The notes under the pieces were generated by a model. That model had not been told where the DNA came from. It saw only the letters and a program-made list of their open reading frames with translations, and did no database searches. A stretch of DNA of 64,000 nucleotides, from NCBI GenBank assembly GCA_964020155.1, contig OZ026556.1, positions 2,321,501 to 2,385,500 of the forward strand. Direction: 5' to 3'. The position numbers and the translations under genes are program-made. The DNA is from Chondrilla cf. caribensis. Lineage: Eukaryota > Porifera > Demospongiae > Chondrillida > Chondrillidae. Below, one piece after another: positions 51,701 through 63,700 of this stretch. Numbering within the stretch: the stretch's first letter is position 1; every line of letters starts with the position of its first letter.

Positions 51701-54700
51701 TGATGTACAAGGACTTTCCCATACCAGCACGGCCAGAAGTGACAACCCTCACATAGGAGCTACAATAAAATAGTAAGTCAGTTTAAAGTGACATAATCAG
51801 ATCATAGTGTTATTTCTGTGTACACTGTAGTTATGATGTGATTCTGCACTGGGCAGTGTGCATCTAATGGAGCATGTACAAACTGTGATTTCACTTCAAC
51901 ACAAAATTCACAAAATAACCCAGTTAACTTTATCTTTACTCTATCGCAATTGTCTGAGTAAAAACTACTGAATCAGATATGAGTAGTGCTCCATTTTCAT
52001 GCACATACAATGGGCACATATCACTAATCACCACTGTAGTTTCATGTGTTGTACATAAATGCAAGGGCAGATGAGTCACCAACATCCTCTATAGGTGACT
52101 GGATGAGTGAGCTAGACACGCAGTCCTTGTAAGTAGGATGCCTATCTCATATAAAACCTACAACCTAGTCCATACTCTGGCATAACCTTGTACATACATG
52201 TTTGCAGTAGCAAGTTTGTAGTAGTAGTACAAACTTGTAGCAAGGTTGTAGGAGGTGGCTACAAAGGTGTATAAGCTTGTACGTATGTCGGATCAGACTG
52301 TCAGCAACCTAGTAATTGAAACGTTAAACATGGTTGTAACAACAGTTTCAAGTCCTAGGTTGCTGACATTATTGTTACAAGGTAAGTGGTGAAATTGTGG
52401 CATACTATAAAATTACATAGTACATACATAGTATTTAACTGAATAAATTTTACACAACACTCACCCGTCAGGATCAATTTTAGCTCCAGCTGAATCAAGG
52501 TCCACTTCATATCCCATATCATTAATAAAGTGATTTTGAAGGTACTTTATTATCTTGTCCCTCTTAGGAGTGGGTGGAGTACTTCTTCTATACTCCCGAA
52601 AATCTCCAATCAGCAAGGAGCTTCCTTCGTCTTCTTGACAACAGATAATAACAAGCTTGAAATCTGTGGGAACAGATTGTGTGTACATTATAGTTAGTTA
52701 TAACTATTAATTTCAATACGTATTGTGCAACACAATATACTTAATTTGCATGTGGATTCATAATTGTTAACAATATTATGCAACCATACATTATAAAATG
52801 TTCACACTCCTCAACCAATTACTAAGTGTAGTTGGAAATAAACAAATAAATGTGGGGAATAGAGTGTAAGAGTGGAATTTGATTTCATCTTATATGTTGG
52901 AATTTAATACATTATCTCATTACAGTCATATTAACAACCCAACTTCCTGAACAGCGGAAATATAGTATAATGCTAACCTGAGTGCTCCTGCATGAGTTCT
53001 CTCAAGTCTTGTACAGCCTCTTTGGCAACCTTGTAGGACAAGTTGTGTTCACAAACTAGACAAAAGATTCGTTTGTATTGAGGATCACCAATAGCTCTCC
53101 TCCAAAGTAGATGAATCTGTGGGAAGTTAATTACGCATAATAATTCAGACTATATACTGAACAATCACATATTCCTACATCTTCTGCTGTGGTTCTCTTG
53201 TGACAATATAGCACTTCTTCAGCTGTTGGCAGTGGAAGATTCTCAGAATACATATAGATTGATAGGATAGCCTGAAAGATATTCTCTGTAAAGTAAAAAA
53301 GAAAAACAATGTCATACGGTGTAATTGTATACACAATAATTACTGTCTCAGTTTTATTAGCCAAAAAATACAATATACATTACGTACTTCTTGGTACAAC
53401 AACCATGTTCGGCATTCCTGTTTCAAAACAGTTGGGTGCAAGGATCCGTGATTCAGGAAACTGAATCTGATGCTCAACTATCAGTATAGATAATAGTAAT
53501 GAATATTATATACATTCAATTGATAGACATACATATAGGGTCCCAATAAAAACTAACCTTCTTTTGGATGCATTGCTGCAACCCGTCCCAAAAAATCACC
53601 AACATCTTCGAGGCTCCACAATTTTGCCTCAGGAACTTCAATAGTTGTGGGAACAAAAGACATCATTGAAGCTTGCGGATGTGAAATGTCTGTCACATCC
53701 AATGTGACAGTCCTATGAAGACCAATAAAAGACCATTTACAATACCATGTTAGAAAATTAGTTTGAGAATTCTGAAAACACACCTGTCATTGACTGTACT
53801 TGATAATAATCCTTGTTGTATTAATTCAATGTCTTCATCTTCATTATCCATACAATACTTCAGTGCAGCATTAATGTCATTTCCAAATTGCTGATAAGCT
53901 GCTGATGCCAAATCAAATGAGTATCCTTCATCAAGGATTCTGTTAATTATTGGATTCTCTTCTTCCATCTCCTGGACATCTGATGAATTTTCATATTCTT
54001 GGAACTGACCTTGATGCTCAGTTTCAGGAAGGACATCTTGAACATCATTCTCTTCGCAATAGGTGAAAAGTGCCTCAAAATCACTGCCTACCACATGCAA
54101 TGCTTGCAAAATGAGCTTTTCAGAGAACTCCAATTCAAGCAGGTGATCAAAGATTCCCTTCTGGGATTCATTGAGGTCAGCAACAATAAGGGATTCTTGA
54201 GCATTCATCAGTTTTGCTCCAGGGGTAACTACTTCCTCAGCAAAATTAGTTTCCAAGTCCAAAGATTCACAAGATCCAGGAGGTGAAGATGTGGACAAAT
54301 CAAACAGTTCCCTAGCCTTTGTATCTTTTTTCTTTCTGATCATATCCTCAGCTATCTCAATAACAGACTCATTATCCAAGAAGGGAGATATGCTTTGCAA
54401 GAGGTTGGTGAACCACTTAGGAAAGCTCTCACAAACACCATCAAGGTCCTTAAGTGACAGCTCTTGGCATATAAGTGAGAGCTGGCGAGCAGTGAAGTAG
54501 TTCAGTTCATAAAATTTGCCTCGAGAGTCTTGAATCTTAGCTTTCCATTCCTCAAGATCAGCTTCCATTTTTATGACTTGGCTTTTAAACTGTTTAAAAG
54601 TTTTTACTCCATATAATTTTGTACTCAAAGAGTAGATAAAGCAGAATTCTCTGTAGTGGGTGTGTCCAGCTGATAACAGCTCCAGTAATGCATCAGCCCC

Positions 54701-57700
54701 ACGTACTGTCAGCTCCAAGCCCTATATAATATATTTACATGCAAAAAATCAAACTTTACAGATTATTACTTTATGAGCGTCCACGTATTCACTCACCATC
54801 CAGAACAACTCAGTCATTGCATTTACTGATTCATCAGTAATATTTCCTCTGATTAGGGCGAGTTTGCTTTGAAGGTCCTTCAACTCATCCAAAGAATACT
54901 GTTGTTTTGAAGCACTGTCCTTCACAATCTGTACATGAACCACATCCTGTATGTCTTTTGGAATGTACTTTTCAGGTGACTTGAAAGTGAAAACTCCATA
55001 TTTTGTCAAGTCTTCCACCTGTCCATACACTGTTTCCTCCACAGAACCAAGCATCTTTTGAATCTCTTTGTATCTCTTTAGACTTATGTTGCACTTACAC
55101 TGGGTGAAGGTAAATTGAATGATACACAACAAAACAATCGTAAGAACAAATTGTTGACATATTTTAAATATTATTATATTTAGGAACAAAAGGGGGAAAT
55201 CATGTTATGTACATACCAACATTGTGGATGCTCCTTCCAGTGTCTCCAATTGTACACTTGTACAACATTCAATTAACTCTCCTAAACCAGATGTAGGGGG
55301 CAGGTGAAAAATGAAAGGAGCAAGTTTCATCACAACTCTCAGGTTATTAAGGCAATCTCGAGTGGAGGCATCCTGACAGTGAGCGATCTGAGCAATGCTG
55401 ATGAAATTACGAAGTTCCCCAATGCCTATGAAAATTCAAAGATGATTGAAATAGCTAAAAATCCAGCATTAACAGTTATCTGCTCCAAGCTATTCAGTTC
55501 TCACTTTTAACTTCTTTCTGGAGCCATTTGATCAACTCTTTACTGTTGGAAAGCTCTTCGATTGCGAGCAATAGGTTGTTCAAGTAATGCTGAGATTGGC
55601 ATGACACTAGAAACTCCAAAACTTCCACGACATTTTCATTCACGGCAGAAAGGGGGGAAGTACCAATCGAAGCTAGCTGTAATTATAATATATTACAAAT
55701 AAGGTATTGAGAAATTTTTCAATCTGATACACTATAACCACAACAGGCATTATAACTCACATCTACAATTGATGTCAAAGTTTCAAAGTTACCGGTGAGG
55801 TTCATTGTCTCCTTAACCTTAAGAAGTGATCGAGCAGTTTTCTGCTGAGTGATGGCCATTCTATACCTTTTGACCTTGTCAATTGCTTCATGCATCCAAT
55901 CCATTCTTTCGGTTGGAACGTGCCAGCACTTCGTCAAAATGTCGACCATTCCCTGCAGCTCTCTCTCTTCATCATGTATAGGTAAGAGATCATCAGCAAG
56001 TTGACACTGAATAGTCAAGTTAAACCACTGCTCAGCCAAATGATGTAATTCATGAAGAAAAGATGGCCATTGTACATCCACTAGGGAGGTAAGATCGCAA
56101 GGGGCCCATATTCGGGTACACAATTTTCTCACAATCCCTCCCGACATTTCTTCAAGGACTGAATTGAAACTAGCACTCATCTTCAGCAATGACTGAAACC
56201 AGTCAATTGGGCACTGATGCTCCAAGCATGAATAAAGCTCTGTAACAGCAATTTGAGAGGATTCAGCTTCAAAAGAGAAAATTTTCTTGCATTCATCTAT
56301 GAGGAAAAATAGATAAATATTAAGACAGGAAAAAATATCATGAATATTATAGCATGCAACTATTAATAATAACCCAAAAGCATATAAATTGAGTAATTTC
56401 TCCCTTCAGCTTGATGTAATATTTATTGTGATCACATTTACAATGTCATTCAATTAAAGTGCATGTTACAAAGCACATAATTCTGCTATTTTCACTTCGA
56501 TAGAACTGGTGACTGCATATAGTCAAACAAAAATAATGTACTGTACGCATACTGTATAATTGTGCCAAAATAAGATGTACAGCATATTATTGTAACTGTT
56601 TCCAAATACTGTCAGTCTACTGATCATAAGTAGTGTTAATTGTTATTATATAAATTATAAGCGATATAGAACATATGAAACATGATAATTATTGATCATG
56701 TGTGGTAATTTACAATGAAAATGCAACCAACAACAGCTACTGTTCTAAATGACAATAGTCCTAATGGATTGTAATGATTGTTAAATTCTGTATACTAACA
56801 TAAGTAGTCAATATAATATGAAAATCCATAACAGTAATATGTACAAACCTTTTCCTTTCTGATTCAGAAAAGGTTGACAATATTGCAACATCTTCAAAAT
56901 ATGGGTGAAATCAATATTGAACTGCCTATTCAATTGCTGTATTTCTTGGAATCGTCTTAGGACATCATTCCCTGCTTTAGTCTCGGATTTTGAAGCATAG
57001 AATATTTTGACAATTTCAGTAAAGTTTTCCATAGATTCCTCATTGGACACTATTAGTTGCAGCTCTTGCTTAGTGAGATCATCGTTAGTTATGCTATTCA
57101 GTGTAGCTATCAGTATTTCCGAGGCGGACCGATAAGCATCCACTTCAGATGGTAATTCCCCTAAAACAGCTATAATATTAAGTGCGGTAGAAAACAAAAT
57201 AGAAATTAATATCCAATATTCATGGTGTTATTTTATATGCAAAGTGTGAATTCAACAACAACATTACAAGTAAATCTTAAATTTTATAAATCAGTTATAC
57301 CAAACTTAGGTCAAAAAACTTGTCATAGTATCCGTATACTCTTATGGTATCATAGTAAATAAACAAGCAGTGGAGTGGTGGCCAAAGTTACGGGACGATA
57401 TTCAAATTAGTCAGCTATCTCAGCATACTTAATTTTCTATAATTTTTGGTAAATTAAATTCAAGTGAGTCGAGAATATAATCTTAAGAATACTTTCACAA
57501 TGTTCAAGAATATAATAAAAAGTATTTTAAAATTCTCATGGCTTTCATTTATTCTGATAACAACTCCAATCTGTGTTACATTTGGGAATATGCTTTCAAA
57601 GACATTCATGCTAATAAGTATTATGTTGGAAAGGTGTAATGGAAGACCATATCAGTCACAACTGTTAGAATCTAACTTGCCTTGTCCTTTACACATCACA

Positions 57701-60700
57701 AATATTCAATTCAGTTGCAATGCCACTTTTCGAGAGCTCATTTCATGGCCTCTGTGCTCAGATCACTACATACTAAACTTGACTAGTATCAAAGGACAAT
57801 TATTATAGTTTTTTCTATATCAATACCCTATCTTAGTATCTTCATATACAATGTATAAAATTTACTGTGGCTATTAGAACTTACAAAATTACTTCAGACA
57901 TCCTTTATACCGTATAGCAGGAAAGTTTCGCAGACTAAAAGTTTCGTGAATTTCACGTAGAAACGGGTATTCGCGAAAGTTTTATTCGTGAACACCCGAT
58001 GACGTAATCGTCTGACAGTCAATTAACGCTATAGGTGTTTAAAACGCGAAACTTTTTGTCGTGAAATTCGCAAAAGTGAGCAATTCGCGAAAGTTTTGCC
58101 CCGTAAAACTTTCTGTCTGTACGGTACTATTATACTAGGTATCACAGAGGCTGTTATCCATAAATTACAAATAACTCACAGAACACTTTAAAATAGCATG
58201 GCCACATGCTCCAAGTGCACAAATGGCCTAGATCAACAGCATTGGGATTTGGGCATTCTTGACACAGAAAGGCAGTCATTATGTTCTGAAAATGTCCAGT
58301 ATGTTCAGAATGTTTCTGTATCCACAGTTTTTGCTCATATTTCTGAATACATTATGTAAATACAAATGTCATGTATTGAAGGAAACTGTGTTCATTATTT
58401 AAAATTTATACTTACAGGAAGTTTGAAAAAGGTTTCTACTGCTCCATTCATCAAAGTCTTTCCAAGATCTGGTAAAGATGTTTCCATTGCCCACAAATTA
58501 CCAAGTGCATCAATCATGTGATGAAATTCAAGCTGATAGTTGATGGAAATGCTTATTTTTATTACAGTAGATAAGTGACAACAAGTAATATAGCAATTGT
58601 CAAGTTTACTCAGGTTTAATCAAAAATTTACAAGTTCAGTCAGTTTTAAAAATTTCACCTATACAATTGACACCAATCCATCACAGAAGGAAGTAGTACC
58701 AGAAGCAAAGCATTGTATGTAAACCAGTAAATGTTCAAATGTGTATTGTGTATATTGATGTAGATAACCAGTCACACCAGTGAACATGAATACGAACATA
58801 ACAATTGCTCTTCATGGTCTTGAGATTGAGCAAAATTCGCTATGGCTACATACCGTAAGGCCTAGCATTTACTTAATTTAAAAATATAATATACTTTTTA
58901 GGAATTTTAGTACCATAATAATATTATAGTTATAGAAATCAAGTCAACATAATAGTAATACACAATTACAAGCACAGTATTATTGTAACAATAGTGTGTA
59001 CTTGTTACAACTTAAGTGCTAACCTTCTGGAAACGATGAGATATTTCGTTCAAACAAAACTCAGTCCATGTTTGTTTTACAAAGTTACTCCTGACATCAT
59101 ACAAACTTAATAGGTCAGACCACAACTAAAAAGTACAAGTTAATATAAGATACCCATATTATAACATGTTCTCAAAATCATCGAAAATAGCAATTATCCC
59201 CAAACAAGCATTTATTTAGTTCAGTACTTAAACCTACAGAATTTTCAATTTCTATAATTCTAATTATCAAACATCTTCCATATACATATCTGCAATTGAA
59301 TTCAGAAGACTCATTCAGAAAAATACTGCTTTGTTGTCAAACTGTAAGAATCAAATTTTATGGATATATATGATGAATGAAATATCTTGGGATTAATTCA
59401 GAATTGAATTTATAATGATTGCATAATCCTTTATAAAAACTGCAGTACTGAAATATTGAAATTGAAAGAATTATGCATGCAAACATGGTAAGGTAACCCT
59501 GCATGCCTGACAACACAATGATGACAATGATTACTTGATATCACATGTTGTCGTATTTATTATACGGCATGCACACTAGAAGACTGGGCCATAATTGACA
59601 ACAATGTAAATGTACAGTATGTACTCACACTAATCTCTTTGGGGTATACTGAACTCTTTCTACATCCAAAGACAGTGGCCACGGTGACCCCCTGAGCAGC
59701 TTTGGCCATGATAGTCCTTTCAACAGCTTTTATTGTCCTGTTCATCAACTGGGATAATTTTCCACGTCCCTCGTCAGGTGTCATATGGCTACATGCATAC
59801 AAGCACATCTTCATTGCTTCTCTCCTTAGATCCCACATATATGCACCTTGCAGTATCTGGCTAGTTGTGGCAAGTGATGAATCAACCAGTTCCTTCAATT
59901 CTTGCATTTCAATTCCCCTGCACATTCAACCAATGGCATATGAAATGATCATTATATAATAGGCATTTCAGTGATGTAAACTACCATGCAATATTCTACT
60001 GCACATGTACTACATATGCACATTGTCAAGTTCTAACCCATTAGGCTTCTTTGACAATGATTGCCATGAAATTGTGAAAAATTTGATCAAATCCTAGAAA
60101 TAAAAAATCATAATATACCATGTAAACAACAAGAGGAATACAGCACAATAATAATATTAAAAGGCTTATACATACCTGGGAATCTTTACCCTGAGGAAAA
60201 GGTTTCTCTTGGATGCGAACAGACAATACCTTACACATTGTTACCAAGGTATTATCATGTATTAGCCCAGCCCAAGCACGTAGTGGAGCAATTTCCAATA
60301 CAATATTGCTAAGATTTGGAAAATCTTGTTTGGAACAGGATAAATATTGATAATACCTGTAAAAATAAGGGGGATTGTGGGGTCTTCAAAATGTTAACAT
60401 ATATTGCAATGAAAGGATATTTTACATGTCCCAAATGTAGGCCTAGCTAATAGCACATAACATGATGTAATATTAAAGTGGGTACTTCATTTTGAACTTG
60501 CTTATTTGAAGTATGCAAAAAGTATGGGATTCCACCTTAAATTCCTCTCCACAGTTCACTCCAGCTGAGTGAGCATATTACAATATTTTTCAATTTGCAC
60601 AACTGTTCCATTTCTTATGACATCTATTGCATAACATTTAACAGAGCTGTCATAACAATTAACAATTTCATTACTATATAGCTGTTAACATATATGTCAC

Positions 60701-63700
60701 CAATCTTTGTATACTTTCTCAAGAGTTGAATTGAAAGCACAATTACAAGTACAATTTAAGCATTAAATTTAAAATTAATGAAAATACCATTAATTGCAAT
60801 GAATAAAATGCTAATTCTATTCCAACATCCATCAATTGCTCACCTTTTAACTGCAATATTATTATAATTATGTACTGATTAAACCATAAATACAATAACC
60901 AAAATTAAAATTGAACCTTCTACTTTGAACAACTGAATGGACCATTGGTATATCCATACACTTTTATTTGTAAATTATTTATTTTAATACTCATTATAAA
61001 ATATTATAATCTCAATCTAATAATAATATCAGGTAGCAACTCATACTATAGAATTTAAAGGTACTGGTGTTATAACTACTACAACTGTGATAGTTATTAT
61101 AGAATAGAAAACTGTATAATTCAACCACTGAGACTTCTGTGCATGGTAATATTATCCAAAAACATACCAAGAATCCTGGTTAGCCATTGACACATTGGCA
61201 GCTCTTCTAATAGTGCTAACAGCATCAGTATTATTAAACATATCAAATATGTCAGCACTATCCATCCAAATAGATAAAAAAAGTAGACTGCCCAAATGAC
61301 ATTGGGGATCATTTCTTCTTTTTGCTGCTGCCAAAATAATGCTTCTCAGATTATGAGCAACATTGTTCAGATATCTATAGCATACAATATAAAGAACACA
61401 ATCATTACACCTGCATGTACAAAATGCACTGAGTACACAATGTCATTTACAGTAACCAATATTAAGAATTTAAGCTACTTGTATTGACTGAATTTATTGA
61501 CATCAGTACCTGGGTTCTTCTTTTTCAATCATGTCTCTGAGCCTGTTTACTCCCAATACTACAGTATCTGGTGGTACTTTACAAAGATTGAAAAGAAGGT
61601 TTAAATCTTCAAATAATATGTTATGCAAATCAGCTTCAAAAGTGACTCCCAAGATAATTATCCCAACTGCTAATGACCCAGTAAGAGAAACATCTGATTT
61701 CACATTCGTGTTACAGTTCCTCACAGTTGGCAGAACAGTTGACTGAATCCATTGTTTCAGGTCCTGTAATAAAAAATGAGTAAATTATTATAATTAGTCA
61801 ATAAACAAATACACATCAGAATGCTACAAAGTCTCTGCAGGTATAACATGTCAACATTGTTGGTGTTGACAAAATGGCTGCCAAATTTAAGATGCTTGTG
61901 ATATGCTATTTTTTCTCTGCGGATGACATTTGAAGCTCAACAAGCATACCTGGACACTTTATGCACATTTGCACTTTTTATTTTGAATACAGGGCTGTAG
62001 CCATTGAATGTGAAGTGGTCCGGTTTACAGTAATATGTAGACATGGTGAGGCGTAATGTAGGGGGTGTGGGGGCCCCAGGAAAATTTTGCATTTTAAGTC
62101 TTCAGAGGTAGTCCTTGATGCCAATTTATTTGATAATAATGTATAATAATAGGAATAGGAATCCATATATAGATATATATATTTATTATCTATATAATAA
62201 TTACCGAGTGGTTTATACCACGAGGTTATCTATTTTCGTCGCATAGGGGAGTCCAGAGTTGGCGCCCACCCTTTTGATTAATTTCCGGGTTAAAAAGTCT
62301 AGATTTTGTCCCATTTGTACTTTCTTTCGCCCAGAGTTACAGCGTGCTCATGAAGGAAATTCGATATTGGTCGATGCTGACGTGAGCGGGCATTGGCGTG
62401 CTACAGAATAAAGTAACAAACGTTTGTACAGACAAACTGGAGTTTGCTCAACGCGTAAGAGAAGGCAACTCACATTTCTTTACTTCACGGGGGCACTCTT
62501 CTCACTATGTGATTAGCAGACCTCTTAAAACACGAATGAGCAAGTTATCTGAAAAAAATCCTGAATAACTATTTTCGAATTTCCTTTCAGCGTAAGTGGG
62601 GTATGTCGTTACGTGGTTCAGGACTTAGAATTGGCCATCTTGTCAGCCATTTGCAAATGATATATGATGTCATGGCATGTGCATGCGCATGACTGCTTTT
62701 TTTTTTCTTTTTTTCTTTCAAAAGTTACCTAATGTTACAATACAATTGTTCAAGTCAATATAATATGTACATATACATAGACTAGATCATACATTCTTCT
62801 TTAGTTAGGTTCTGCACAAAGTGCACACCTAGTATAGAATCCTATGCATAACCGCAACAGTGAATTTATATTGTAATTTATACAATGCACAAAAGATGGC
62901 CGATTTCAAAACGCTGGGATTAGGAATTGGGCTAGAATTCGACCGCAATGACATCTATGAAGGTAATAACTTCAGTGGAGGTCCACCTGATCCTAAAAGA
63001 GACGCCCAAAAGATTCGAGTGCAATTCAATATTGTTTTCTCCCTTAGTAACAAGAGAAAAGTTAGTTTTAGAAATATTTATTTATTGGTACTGCCCTGAA
63101 AAGTGGTCTGGTTGAAACTGTACCAACTGGACCGGTGGCTACAGCCCTGGATTAGCAATATTTTATAACCGCGGCTCCAATAAACCATATGAAATCGACT
63201 AATGTTCCAAATCCAGTAGGTTTTATGAAGCTACTGCATACATTTAGCATCGAAAGATAGACAAAGGTGATATCTAAATTTTCACCGTAGGAGCAGTTAT
63301 ATACATTACCATTGTCGAGATGTCACCGCATTTGTCATATTGGAAGAAGAAGGAAAGTATTCTAATTGTGACATTTCAACAATGGTAAGAGATATCGACT
63401 GTTCCCACAATGAAATTTAGATTTACCTTGTAAGAACATTTTCTTGGTGATGACAGTTTCTTATCTTTCAATAAACCCACAAGAAACCCAGAAGGATCTA
63501 CTACATTAGAATCTCTACCGTGATCATTCCACGCACATGTCATGAGTTATGCATTATGTCATGGTAACTAGTCTCACAATAAGTGCCTAACACTCATCCT
63601 CAAGGCAATTGGCTATCCAATGTCTACCTATTCACAAGAAAATATTACTTCTTCTTGCAAATACTATTGTGACGGTTCTAAAAGAAGCATGACTATCATC

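Larger units (their letters stand above)
32177..52663 (-). other. RNF213-like gene: AAA+ motor exons
   Basis: Exons: 52663-52465, 51759-51525, 51444-51301, 51210-51135, 51062-50882, 49617-49437, 49098-48983, 47888-47658, 44441-44283, 44146-43999, 43904-43678, 43582-43500, 43429-43296, 43267-43244 (24-base microexon), 43194-43099, 40761-40630, 40500-40328, 39932-39710, 38282-38052, 36983-36853, 36679-36536, 36420-36249, 35969-35893, 34650-34506, 33470-33363, 33287-33202 and 32465-32177. Three Walker A motifs are visible (GRAGMGKS, GETGCGKT, GKPGSSKS), as are the strongly conserved DECSFVSLRD and SNWALDPAKMNR segments of RNF213. Two acidic Walker B motifs (FFDEAN, VLDEVG) follow the second and third, matching the human pattern in which AAA3 and AAA4 hydrolyse ATP. 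Confidence 0.9.
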
